Of a DNA stretch of 45,973 nt, positions 24,491 to 35,508 are shown one piece after another. The DNA is from Deltaproteobacteria bacterium (GTDB lineage Bacteria; Desulfobacterota; DSM-4660; Desulfatiglandales; Desulfatiglandaceae): the NCBI GenBank assembly GCA_016927455.1, contig JAFGMQ010000022.1, forward strand, positions 1 to 45,973, given 5' to 3'. Position numbers and translations under genes: made by a program. Below the pieces are notes generated by a model, which saw only the letters and a program-made list of their open reading frames with translations, searched no databases and was not told the origin of the DNA. Numbering within the stretch: position 1 is the stretch's first letter; each line of letters opens with the position of its first letter.

Positions 24491-26572
24491 CTATTCTTTT
24501 TCCTGCTGGGATTCAGCAATAACCTTTTCAGCCAATTGAGCCGGGACTTCCTCATAATGGGAATGCTCCATCGTGAACGAACCGCGGCCTCCGGTCATGG
24601 AGTTGAGGTCAAGTGCATATTTCATTACCTCAGCCATCGGCACACTGGCCTTAATCACCTGATATTTTCCCTGGCTGTCCATACCAAGAACCCTTCCACG
24701 CCTGCTGTTGAGATCACCCATAACATCACCCATAACATCTTCCGGGACAGTAATCTCCATTTTCATAATCGGCTCAAGCAGGGTAGGCCTGGCCTCCTGA
24801 ATAGCCTTCTTGAGGCACATGCTTGCGGCTATCTTGAATGCCATTTCAGAAGAGTCAACTTCATGGGACTTTCCATCGAAAAAACGAACCTTCAAATCAA
24901 CAATCGGATATCCGGCAAGGGTTCCGCTTTTAAGCGCTTCATGAAGGCCCTTTTCAACTGCCGGGACAAAATTGCGTGGCACATTCATCCCTGTCAGGTC
25001 TTCAAAAAACTCAAAACCCGAGTCTTTTTCAAGAGGAAAGACGTCGAAATGGACTTCTGCAAACTGGCCCCGCCCTCCTGATTGTTTTTTATGTCTATAG
25101 ATAATCTTTTCAGCCTTCTTTGTTATGGTTTCTCTATAAGGCACCTTGACAGGCTTTAAATTTACCTCAACACCAAACTTCCTGTTGAGTTTTTCGCAGG
25201 TGGCCTCGAGATGTATCTGACCGGTGCCGGAAAGAATTACTTCCGAGGTAGTCTGATCCCTGTCAAGTCTCAGAGTAGGATCTTCCTCAAGAAGTTTGGA
25301 GATAGAACTAAAAAGCTTATCTTCACTGCCTTTGGCCTTTGCCTCAACCGCATAGGATATTACGGGAGGAAGAGCTTCAACACCCTTAAATACCACGGGT
25401 GCATTTTCTGAACACAGTGTATCTCCTGTTGCTGTTTCCTTAAGCTTAGCAATGGCAATTATATCGCCTGGACAAGCCATTTCTACCGGCTGCTGCTTTT
25501 TCCCTTCAATTATAAGCAGTTGTCCGAATTTTTCTCTGGTCTCCTTATTTGCATTATACAATGTTGAGTCCGATTCGACTGTGCCTGAAAATACCCTTAA
25601 CAGAGTAAGCTTTCCCGCAAAAGGATCGGCGATGGTTTTAAAAACCAGCCCTGAAAAAGACGTTTCAGCATCTGCCTTCAATTCAAACATTTCATCACTG
25701 CCCGGCCTTATACCCTGTTTCGGATCTCTCTCGAGAGGTGAAGGGAAACCCTGGACGATAATATCCATCAACTGAGGCGGTCCAATATTCAAAGTTGCAG
25801 AACCGCATAATATCGGAACAACTGCCCCGGATTTGACGCCGCGTATAAAAGTGTCGAATATCTCCTGGGAAGAGAGCTCTTCCCCTTCCAGATATTTTTC
25901 CATAAGTACGTCATCTACTTCAACAATGTTTTCGATAATTTTTTCACGCCATTCAGTTACAGCATCATCCATGTCAGACGGTATATCAGCAGTCTCAAAT
26001 TGTCCGCTTCCGTCCTTAGTGTAATTATATGCCTTCATATTTATCAGATCCACAAGCCCGGAGAAGGTTTCCTCAGAACCTATTGGCAGCAATACCGGAG
26101 TTATTTTTATCTCGAATGTCTTGGAGACCTCTTCAATGACCCTGTAAAAATCAGCCCTCTCCCTGTCCATTTTATTAATGAAGATCATCTTTGGAAGCTT
26201 CTGTTCCTCCGCGAAAGCCCAGACCTTTTCAGTCCCGACTTTTACGCCTGAAGTAGCATCAATGACAACAATTACACCGTCGGCTGCCTGAAGGGAAAAT
26301 TTAGTATCCGAAAGGAAGTTATCATCACCAGGGGTATCAATAATATTTATTATGTGTTTCTTCCAGGTGCAGTGGTTAAAAGAAGTGCTTATAGTTATGC
26401 CTCTCTTCACTTCCTCTGGTTCGAAGTCAAAATTGGAAGTTCCATCGTCCACTTTTCCAAATCTTGTGACACTTTTTCCCGTGAACAGCATGGCTTCTGC
26501 CAGGGAAGTTTTGCCCGAACCGCCGTGAGCAATCAGCGCCACATTTCTAAGATCTTCAGCTTTTCTTTGCAT
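24491..26572 (-). CDS. Elongation factor G-like GTPase, divergent paralogue (EF-G2 type)
   Basis: A 693-aa five-domain translational GTPase. The P-loop reads AHGGSGKTS (15-23), not the canonical AHIDAGKTT. RGITI (57-61) and NKMD (133-136) are kept. Switch II reads DTPGDDNF (79-86), where canonical EF-G has DTPGHVDF, so the catalytic histidine is replaced by aspartate. Domain IV (GGRGQFAEVHF) and the domain V end (GGRGSFTMEHSHYEEVP) are recognisable. It is not beside rpsL-rpsG-tufA, as true fusA would be. Role unclear: ribosome recycling, stress translation or a slow GTPase. It leads a two-gene unit with mogA. Confidence 0.88.
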   Translation of the reverse strand: MQRKAEDLRNVALIAHGGSGKTSLAEAMLFTGKSVTRFGKVDDGTSNFDFEPEEVKRGITISTSFNHCTWKKHIINIIDTPGDDNFLSDTKFSLQAADGVIVVIDATSGVKVGTEKVWAFAEEQKLPKMIFINKMDRERADFYRVIEEVSKTFEIKITPVLLPIGSEETFSGLVDLINMKAYNYTKDGSGQFETADIPSDMDDAVTEWREKIIENIVEVDDVLMEKYLEGEELSSQEIFDTFIRGVKSGAVVPILCGSATLNIGPPQLMDIIVQGFPSPLERDPKQGIRPGSDEMFELKADAETSFSGLVFKTIADPFAGKLTLLRVFSGTVESDSTLYNANKETREKFGQLLIIEGKKQQPVEMACPGDIIAIAKLKETATGDTLCSENAPVVFKGVEALPPVISYAVEAKAKGSEDKLFSSISKLLEEDPTLRLDRDQTTSEVILSGTGQIHLEATCEKLNRKFGVEVNLKPVKVPYRETITKKAEKIIYRHKKQSGGRGQFAEVHFDVFPLEKDSGFEFFEDLTGMNVPRNFVPAVEKGLHEALKSGTLAGYPIVDLKVRFFDGKSHEVDSSEMAFKIAASMCLKKAIQEARPTLLEPIMKMEITVPEDVMGDVMGDLNSRRGRVLGMDSQGKYQVIKASVPMAEVMKYALDLNSMTGGRGSFTMEHSHYEEVPAQLAEKVIAESQQEKE

Positions 26573-26628
26573 ATTTAGGCCCTTTCCTGATCAATCAAAG
26601 TTCAGACGCTTACAAAAGCAGTCTCGCG

Positions 26629-26658
26629 TATAAATTAACTACCGAACGACTCTGTAAA
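26629..26658 (-). promoter_or_regulatory. Candidate promoter of the EF-G-like gene
   Basis: On the minus strand TTTACA (26658-26653) and TTTATA (26634-26629) are 18 bp apart, placing the start about 50 nt before the ATG at 26572. Confidence 0.4.
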
Positions 26659-27220
26659 AAACTGCAGGAATAATTGCCGCATACCAGAAACCGTCCTCCT
26701 TCATCTATTCTATATCCGGATTCAAGACGGCAGAAGGTAAAGCGAGATGCAGCAGCAGGTCTTTTCCCCATGCCGTCAGGTAAAATTAATAAAACCAGAT
26801 TTTACAAAAACATTTCAGATTTTTACATTTTCAGGTATAAAAAGACCATAAATAAATTCTGATGAAAACCGTCTTTATTCATTGTCTTTTTGAAAATACA
26901 TATATCTCAGATATATTGATTTATATCCAATCTTGAAGTAGATACATCAACAGTCAAATTAAAGTCAAGCCAAGAATGTGTCATGTGAGGTAAATCAGGG
27001 TTATTTTGCTGAAATGCCCAATAATAGTTGATTTTTTCATTGATAATTTGCGGGAAAATGCTAAGTTATTTAATTTTGCATATTAAAGAGGTTGATTCGA
27101 TAAAGTCATGTCAGGCTGGACAGCGTTACAGGAAGATTAAAAAAGTCACTCTAAATACCGGACAGGAACATGTGATAAGGTTTCTGTAATTTTTTTCAAA
27201 GATAATTGCGAAGGCATATC
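26659..27220. other. Long divergent intergenic region with a palindrome
   Basis: No gene is supported. The perfect inverted repeat ATATATCT-C-AGATATAT (26900-26916) overlaps a loose promoter (TTGAAA 26890-26895, TATATT 26912-26917, 16 bp apart, plus strand) that could serve the xerC run about 300 nt on. The region is strongly AT-rich. No tRNA, riboswitch or terminator was seen. Confidence 0.35.
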
Positions 27221-28153
27221 TTGTTGCTTGAAGATTTAATAAAGACTTTTATTGCCTCTTTGAAAATCCAAAAGGGGTATTCTATCCATACTGTAAGGAG
27301 CTATCAAAACGACCTTAACCAGTTTTTAAAGTTCCTTGGCAGTGAAATCGGGGAGTTGGAGGATAAAAAAGCCTCTTTAAAAGCGGATATGGTTGATCGC
27401 CTGGTGATAAGAAAATACCTGGGAAGTCTTTATGGCCATTTGACGCGTACCACAATTGCACGAAAGCTCTCAGCCATTCGTTCATTTTTCCTGTTTTTGG
27501 AAAAATCCGGGGTTATTGGAGTAAATCCTGCATCTGATATTCTGACTCCCAGGTTAGGAAAGTATATACCCAGCTATCTTTCCGTTGATGAGGTGTTCAG
27601 GCTCCTGGAAAGACCGGAAAAGCAAAAACCTCTTGGATTGAGGGATCTTGCCATTCTGGAGGTGCTTTATTCATGCGGACTGAGGGTAAGCGAACTTGAA
27701 TCAATGAATATCTCAAACATTGATTTTGAAGAACGCCTTGTAAAAATCATTGGAAAAGGGAACAAGGAAAGGATTGTGCCGATTGGAAGGCAGGCGCTTG
27801 ACGCTGTCATGGCGTATATGGATGCAACTCAAGGCCTCAGAAAAGATTCAGGAACTGAATCGCCGGATACACCTTTATTTATAAATTTTCGAGGAGGGCG
27901 GCTATCATCCCGGAGTATTGCAAGGATAATGAAAAGATATGCAAAGGAGAGTGGTTTGACTCCTGACATAAGCCCTCATTCAATGAGACACACATTCGCA
28001 ACCCATCTTCTTAATGGAGGTGCAGATCTCAGATCGGTCCAGGAATTTCTGGGACATGTGAGCCTTTCTACAACCCAGAAGTATACGCATGTCAGCCTTG
28101 ACAGACTTATGGAGGTCTATGACAGGGCACATCCGAGAAGCCGTCTGGAGTAA
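27221..28153 (+). CDS. xerC: Tyrosine recombinase XerC
   Basis: A 310-aa recombinase that resolves chromosome dimers at dif with XerD. It has an N-terminal SAM-like core-binding domain (about 5-90) and a C-terminal catalytic domain with R155 (CGLRVSEL), K179 (GKGNKERIVP), H253/R256 (SPHSMRHTFATHLL), H279 (LGHVSLSTTQ) and nucleophile Y288 (KYTHVS). The start is uncertain: TTG at 27221 is chosen for GAAGG 6 nt upstream; TTG at 27224 or 27206 is possible. The stop is 9-12 nt before hslV. The order xerC-hslV-hslU is widespread, so this is a housekeeping recombinase, not a phage integrase. Confidence 0.9.
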   Translation: MLLEDLIKTFIASLKIQKGYSIHTVRSYQNDLNQFLKFLGSEIGELEDKKASLKADMVDRLVIRKYLGSLYGHLTRTTIARKLSAIRSFFLFLEKSGVIGVNPASDILTPRLGKYIPSYLSVDEVFRLLERPEKQKPLGLRDLAILEVLYSCGLRVSELESMNISNIDFEERLVKIIGKGNKERIVPIGRQALDAVMAYMDATQGLRKDSGTESPDTPLFINFRGGRLSSRSIARIMKRYAKESGLTPDISPHSMRHTFATHLLNGGADLRSVQEFLGHVSLSTTQKYTHVSLDRLMEVYDRAHPRSRLE

Positions 28154-28165
28154 TGGAGAAAAATG

Positions 28166-28726
28166 ATGACTCAAAACTTATTTCCAAAAACAAGATCTAC
28201 AACTATCCTTGCAGTAAGAAAAGGCAACAGGGCCGTTATGGCCGGAGACGGCCAGGTCAGTCTTGGCGAAACAGTTATGAAGCACCACGCATCAAAGGTT
28301 CGCTATATGTACAAGGATCAGATACTGGTGGGATTTGCAGGGGCATCAGCAGATGCGTTCAGCCTTTTTGACAGACTGGAGGCAAAGCTGGAGTCATACA
28401 GCGGAAGGCTGACCAGGGCGGCAGTGGAACTGGCAAAAGACTGGAGAACAGACAAGATCCTCAGAAAACTTGAGGCGATGCTGCTTACAATGGATAAAGA
28501 TCATATATTCATAATCTCCGGCACAGGAGATATAATTGAACCTGACGAATCAGTTGCAGCAATAGGATCAGGCGGGCCCTATGCGCTTGCAGCTGCGCGG
28601 GCCCTTCTGGAACATTCAGAACTGGATGCAAATGCAATAGCGATTGAAGCCATGAAAATTGCGGCTTCTATTTGTATTTATACCAATGAGCAGATAGAAT
28701 CAATCGAGCTCGAGTGTGATGAATAG
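28166..28726 (+). CDS. hslV: ATP-dependent protease proteolytic subunit HslV
   Basis: A 186-aa threonine peptidase, forming a double hexamer that degrades proteins unfolded by Hsl[10 protein letters not shown] begins at T12, which aligns with the catalytic N-terminal Thr of E. coli HslV. It is preceded by an 11-residue leader ([11 protein letters not shown]), so maturation must remove the leader. No start codon lies right before T12. [33 protein letters not shown] and [16 protein letters not shown] are conserved. Two adjacent ATGs occur; 28166 is 7 nt from GGAG and 28163 only 4. Confidence 0.95.
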   Translation: MTQNLFPKTRSTTILAVRKGNRAVMAGDGQVSLGETVMKHHASKVRYMYKDQILVGFAGASADAFSLFDRLEAKLESYSGRLTRAAVELAKDWRTDKILRKLEAMLLTMDKDHIFIISGTGDIIEPDESVAAIGSGGPYALAAARALLEHSELDANAIAIEAMKIAASICIYTNEQIESIELECDE

Positions 28727-28780
28727 ACAAGAGAAACATTGCATATTTGCTGCATAAAACACTGAAAGGATTTCTACAGA

Positions 28781-31079
<2,299 letters not shown>

Positions 31080-31159
31080 AAATTCATGCCGGATAATGGT
31101 TTCTGCAAATCGGCACATATTAATAATCATATAAATAGCTCACTCGGAGAAATTACAGG

Positions 31160-32362
31160 ATGACCAATTCACAAAACGAGACAACAAAGGACATGGCTGA
31201 CAGGTATATGTTTCAGACCTACAGCCGCCTTCCAGTGACGTTAGTTCGAGGAGACGGATGCCGGGTCTGGGATGAGGACGGCAGGGAATATCTGGACTTT
31301 ATAAGCGGCATTGCCGTATGTGCCCTGGGTCACAGTTCACCCCTTGTTACAGGAGTTCTTGAAGAACAGTCAAGAAAACTGATTCATGTTTCAAATCTCT
31401 TCTATACAAGACCTCAGGCAGAACTCTCACAGCTGCTGGTTGAGAATTCTTTTGCCGACAGGGTGTTTTTCTGTAACAGCGGTGCTGAAGCAAATGAAGC
31501 GGCTATTAAGCTTGCACGGCGTTATGCAAATGAGAAATATGAAAATCAAAGGCACGTCATTATTTCCATGGAAAATTCTTTCCACGGAAGGACTATGGCT
31601 ACTCTCTCAGCCACCGGTCAAAAAAAGATACAGGCTGGTTATGATCCGCTTCTGCAGGGGTTTAAATTTGTGCCGTTTAATGATATAGACCGTCTTGACG
31701 AGGCCATGGATGAGTCAGTATGCGCAGTCATAATGGAACCTTTACAGGGTGAAGGCGGCATAGTATGCCCTCAGTCAGGTTTCCTGAAAGATGTGAGAAG
31801 GCTATGTGCCGAACGGCATGCCCTTTTGATATTTGATGAAGTCCAGGTAGGAATGGGACGGACTGGCAGGCTATTCTGTCATGAACATTACGGGGTTACT
31901 CCCGACATCATGACACTGGCAAAGGCCCTTGGTAATGGTCTTCCTGTTGGTGCAATGCTGTCAACAGAAGATATAAGCCGGTCTTTCGGGCCGGGAAGCC
32001 ATGCGACGACCTTTGGCGGGACGCCACTTGTGACTGCAGTGTCGCTTGCAGTCCTTAAAAGTCTAATTCACGATGGATGGATTGAGCACTGCAGAGACGT
32101 GGGAGAATATTTTCAAGGCGGACTTCAGGATCTCAGGCGAAAGTACGGGTTTGTAAAGGATGTCAGGGGGCTGGGGTTGATCCTGGGCATGGAGCTTGAT
32201 CGCCCTGGAGCCCCGGTTGTTGCAGAATGTCTGGAAGAAGGTTTTCTTATTAACTGTGTGCAGGATAAAGTGCTGCGCTTTATACCCCCACTGATTATCA
32301 GCAAAAAGGAAATCGATCTTCTTCTGGATACCCTTGACAGGGTTTTGAATAATTTAAATTGA
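31160..32362 (+). CDS. argD: Acetylornithine aminotransferase
   Basis: A 400-aa PLP enzyme that transfers an amino group from glutamate to N-acetylglutamate semialdehyde. PLP lysine K255 is in TLAKALGNGLPVGAM. FCNSGAEANEAAIKLAR binds the cofactor phosphate, and LLIFDEVQVGMGRTG holds the Asp that pairs with the pyridine nitrogen. Such enzymes often also act as succinyl-DAP aminotransferase, but the DapL route nearby makes that unnecessary. It lies 80 nt after argB and only 16 nt before argG; the argF gene expected between them in many relatives is missing. Confidence 0.95.
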   Translation: MTNSQNETTKDMADRYMFQTYSRLPVTLVRGDGCRVWDEDGREYLDFISGIAVCALGHSSPLVTGVLEEQSRKLIHVSNLFYTRPQAELSQLLVENSFADRVFFCNSGAEANEAAIKLARRYANEKYENQRHVIISMENSFHGRTMATLSATGQKKIQAGYDPLLQGFKFVPFNDIDRLDEAMDESVCAVIMEPLQGEGGIVCPQSGFLKDVRRLCAERHALLIFDEVQVGMGRTGRLFCHEHYGVTPDIMTLAKALGNGLPVGAMLSTEDISRSFGPGSHATTFGGTPLVTAVSLAVLKSLIHDGWIEHCRDVGEYFQGGLQDLRRKYGFVKDVRGLGLILGMELDRPGAPVVAECLEEGFLINCVQDKVLRFIPPLIISKKEIDLLLDTLDRVLNNLN

Positions 32363-32378
32363 TTTAAGGAGATTATAG

Positions 32379-33596
32379 TTGACCGAAAAGATAAAAAAAA
32401 TAGTTCTGGCCTACTCAGGTGGCCTTGATACCTCCGTTATTCTTACATGGCTCAAGGAAACCTATGATTGCCCTGTGGTTGCCTATGTCGCTGATGTAGG
32501 GCAGGGCCAGGAACTTGACGGAATAAGGGAAAAAGCCCTGAAAACAGGCGCCGATGAAATAGTCATAGATGATCTGAAAGAAGAGTTTGTCAGAGACTTT
32601 GTCTGGCCCGCACTCAGGGCGAATGCCATATATGAATCAACCTATCTTTTGGGGACTTCTCTTGCGCGGCCTCCCATTGCAAGGGGACAGGTCGAAACGG
32701 CCAAGAGAGCAGGTGCCGATGCGGTATGTCATGGTTCCACAGGGAAGGGAAATGATCAGGTCAGGTTTGAGCTGGCATTTATGCGCCTGAATCCAGACCT
32801 GAAAATAATTGCCCCGTGGAGGATATGGCCGTTTAAAGGAAGAGAAGACCTTATGAATTATGCCGCTTCAAGGAAAATCCCTGTGCCAGTCAGCAAGGAC
32901 AAGCCTTATTCCAGCGATCGCAATCTGCTGCATATAAGCTTTGAGGGAGGGATACTTGAAGATACATGGAATGAACCTCCCGAAGATATGTTCCTGCTGT
33001 CTGTATCACCTGAAAAAGCGCCTGATAAACCTGAATATATTGAAATAGAATTCAGGAAAGGCGATCCGGTCTCTGTAAACGGAGAATCCATGCCCCCTCA
33101 TCAGCTTCTGGCTCATCTGAACGAACTCGGCGGAAGAAATGGAATCGGCAGGGTCGATATGGTGGAAAACAGGTATGTGGGAATGAAGTCAAGGGGCGTC
33201 TATGAAACTCCCGGGGGAACTATCCTGAGGGTGGCTCATATAGCAATGGAGTCAATTACTCTTGACAGGGAGGTCATGCATATCCGTGACAGCCTTGTGC
33301 CGAGATATACGGAAATGGTTTATTACGGCTTCTGGTTTTCTCCTGAACGCGAGATGCTCCAGGTGATGATCGACGAAAGTCAAAAAAATGTCAGCGGATT
33401 TGTAAAACTGAAACTGTATAAGGGTAATTGCATTGTGGTTGGAAGAAAATCCGAATCGTCCCTTTATGATGCCAGCCTGGCATCATTTGAAGGGGAGGAC
33501 ATATATAATCAGAAGGATTCTGAAGGCTTCATCAGATTGAGCGGTCTCAGGCTGAAGATGGCGAGACTGTTGGAGAAAAGAAAAGCCGGCATTTGA
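32379..33596 (+). CDS. argG: Argininosuccinate synthase
   Basis: A 405-aa enzyme that joins citrulline and aspartate using ATP. The N-terminal PP-loop AYSGGLDTS (11-19) binds [18 protein letters not shown] and the [20 protein letters not shown] block are diagnostic. The length is normal for the type-1 enzyme. The start is TTG at 32379, with AAGGAG 7 nt upstream; no ATG alternative lies near. It sits between argD and argH in the same operon. Confidence 0.95.
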   Translation: MTEKIKKIVLAYSGGLDTSVILTWLKETYDCPVVAYVADVGQGQELDGIREKALKTGADEIVIDDLKEEFVRDFVWPALRANAIYESTYLLGTSLARPPIARGQVETAKRAGADAVCHGSTGKGNDQVRFELAFMRLNPDLKIIAPWRIWPFKGREDLMNYAASRKIPVPVSKDKPYSSDRNLLHISFEGGILEDTWNEPPEDMFLLSVSPEKAPDKPEYIEIEFRKGDPVSVNGESMPPHQLLAHLNELGGRNGIGRVDMVENRYVGMKSRGVYETPGGTILRVAHIAMESITLDREVMHIRDSLVPRYTEMVYYGFWFSPEREMLQVMIDESQKNVSGFVKLKLYKGNCIVVGRKSESSLYDASLASFEGEDIYNQKDSEGFIRLSGLRLKMARLLEKRKAGI

Positions 33597-33614
33597 TTTT
33601 CCAAGGAAAACCGT

Positions 33615-34994
33615 ATGACTGAAAAAGTTTGGGGCGGTCGCTTCCGGGAGGAAACCGATTCCCTTGTAAACAGATTTAATGCATCCATTGGCTTTGACCG
33701 CCGTCTTTATGCCCAGGATATAAAGGGCAGCATGGCCCATTGTAAAATGCTGGCAAGACAGGGAATAATCAGCGATGATGAGGCATCGAAAATTCTTGCC
33801 GCGCTTGGTGAAATAAACAGAGAAATTGAACGCGGGGATTTGCTGATTAGCGATGATTACGAAGATATACATGGACTTGTTGAAAAGACCCTTGTAGGCA
33901 AAACAGGCTCACTGGGTGAAAAACTTCATACCGGAAGAAGCCGAAATGATCAGGTTGCTCTGGATGTAAGGCTCTATGTCAGGGATGTGATTCATCATAT
34001 TACTGCCCTGATCAGGGAAACCCGGATTACCCTTGTTAAAATTGCTGAAGACAACCTTGATTTGATAATGCCGGGATACACTCATTTGCAGCGCGCTCAA
34101 CCGGTTTTGCTGTCTCATCATTTGCTCGCCTACAATGCTATGCTGAAAAGAGACGGAGAACGTTTCAATGACTCCCTTAAAAGGGTAAACATCCTTCCGT
34201 TGGGCAGTGCCGCTCTTGCAGGGTCCACGTTTAACCTGGACAGGGAGATGGTGGCTGATGAGCTGGGATTTGACGGCATTTCTGAAAACAGCATGGATGC
34301 GGTTAGTGACCGCGATTTTGTTCTTGAATTTCTTTTCAATGCCTCCGTATTGATGATGCACTTAAGCCGTCTGAGTGAAGAATTGATTCTTTGGTCAAGC
34401 CAGGAATTCTCTTTTATTTCAATATCAGACGCCTTCTGTACGGGGAGCAGCATAATGCCGCAGAAAAAAAACCCCGACCTGCCTGAGCTTATCAGAGGAA
34501 AAACCGGTCGCGTTTACGGCCACCTGATATCTCTTCTTACTGTTATGAAGGGACTGCCGCTGACATATAATAAAGATATGCAGGAAGACAAGGAGGGCCT
34601 TTTTGATTCGGCTGATACGGTTGAAATCTGTCTTGAGGTCATGACAAAGCTTATAGGAGAAATTTCATTTAACCGTGAAAGATTAAGGGCCGCTGCAGAA
34701 AAAGGATTCCTTGTTGCGACTGACCTTGCAGATTACCTCGTAGTGAAAGGTATGACCTTCAGGGAAGCCCATGAAATAGTCGGCAGGATAGTGCTTTATG
34801 CCCTTGATAAAGGAAAAGAGCTTAATGAGATTTCTCTTGATGAAATGAGGGGCTTCGCGAGGAAAATTGATCAGGATGTTTATGAGTGGCTTGATACTGA
34901 AATGTCTGTTAAGAGGAAAAAGATCCCCGGCGGAACCGGCCACGATGCTGTAAGAAAAAGCATCAAAAAAGAAAAAGAGGATCTCAGAATTTGA
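33615..34994 (+). CDS. argH: Argininosuccinate lyase
   Basis: A 459-aa homotetrameric lyase that splits argininosuccinate to arginine and fumarate. The family loop GSSIMPQKKNPD has its catalytic serine at about 278-279, the general base region is H157 in GYTHLQRAQP, and HTGRSRNDQVALD is conserved near the N terminus. AAGGA precedes the ATG. The last codons overlap the start of the following lipoprotein gene by 4 nt, so translation is probably coupled. Confidence 0.95.
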   Translation: MTEKVWGGRFREETDSLVNRFNASIGFDRRLYAQDIKGSMAHCKMLARQGIISDDEASKILAALGEINREIERGDLLISDDYEDIHGLVEKTLVGKTGSLGEKLHTGRSRNDQVALDVRLYVRDVIHHITALIRETRITLVKIAEDNLDLIMPGYTHLQRAQPVLLSHHLLAYNAMLKRDGERFNDSLKRVNILPLGSAALAGSTFNLDREMVADELGFDGISENSMDAVSDRDFVLEFLFNASVLMMHLSRLSEELILWSSQEFSFISISDAFCTGSSIMPQKKNPDLPELIRGKTGRVYGHLISLLTVMKGLPLTYNKDMQEDKEGLFDSADTVEICLEVMTKLIGEISFNRERLRAAAEKGFLVATDLADYLVVKGMTFREAHEIVGRIVLYALDKGKELNEISLDEMRGFARKIDQDVYEWLDTEMSVKRKKIPGGTGHDAVRKSIKKEKEDLRI

Positions 34995-35440
34995 AACTGG
35001 TCAACTTTCTACTGCCTGCCGCAGTTGCTCTGATTATTCTGTCTGTATTCGGATGCGGCAGAAAGGCTCCGCCGTTTCTGCCGGAAAAGGATTTTCCCTA
35101 TACCGTTATGCAGTTGCAGGTTGAAATAGAAACAGGGAACATTGCCCTGAAAGGGACTGTATCCTCCATTCATGGCCGGGGAACAGACAGGGCGGAAATT
35201 AAGGGCTGCCGTATTTATCATGCCTGGTATGCGCCTTATGATTTTCCATGTGAAGGCTGCCCTGTTAATTATTCTGTTTACCAGGATGTCGAAGGTGATG
35301 TTATCACTGAAGGCGGTTTCTACTGCCGTATTCCAATGGAGGTAAAAAAAGGCATTCATTTTTTTAAAGTCAGCCTGATCGGCCCGAACAGTGCTGTCGG
35401 TCCACCTTCTACCCAGGCCAGATTTGCGGTTGACGATTGA
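34991..35440 (+). CDS. Small lipoprotein with an LptM-like N terminus
   Basis: A 149-aa exported lipoprotein. A short signal sequence ends in the lipobox VFG-C22. GRKAPPFLPEK follows the Cys and matches the CGxKxPxxxP start of LptM (YifL), the small helper of the LPS transporter LptDE. LptM is only about 60-70 aa; here about 110 further residues look like an immunoglobulin/fibronectin-type beta domain with Cys pairs (CRIYH, PCEGCPV, YCRIP). TTG at 34991 overlaps the argH stop. Position before lysA-dapF matches the yifL-dapF neighbourhood of enterics. Envelope role likely; LptM equivalence is inference. Confidence 0.75.
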   Translation: MKLVNFLLPAAVALIILSVFGCGRKAPPFLPEKDFPYTVMQLQVEIETGNIALKGTVSSIHGRGTDRAEIKGCRIYHAWYAPYDFPCEGCPVNYSVYQDVEGDVITEGGFYCRIPMEVKKGIHFFKVSLIGPNSAVGPPSTQARFAVDD

Positions 35441-35508
35441 AATTTTAACCTTTACGGGTATCCAGTTCGATCCGGATTAAAAGCCCTCAATAATTAATTC
35501 CAAGAGAT

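Noticed and set aside
27206-27220. Earlier TTG start for xerC
   Set aside because: The GAAGG site lies inside this extension and is properly placed for the later TTG.
27221-28153. Phage or transposon integrase at 27.2 kb
   Set aside because: Order with hslV-hslU and the lack of attachment repeats or phage genes mark it as chromosomal XerC.
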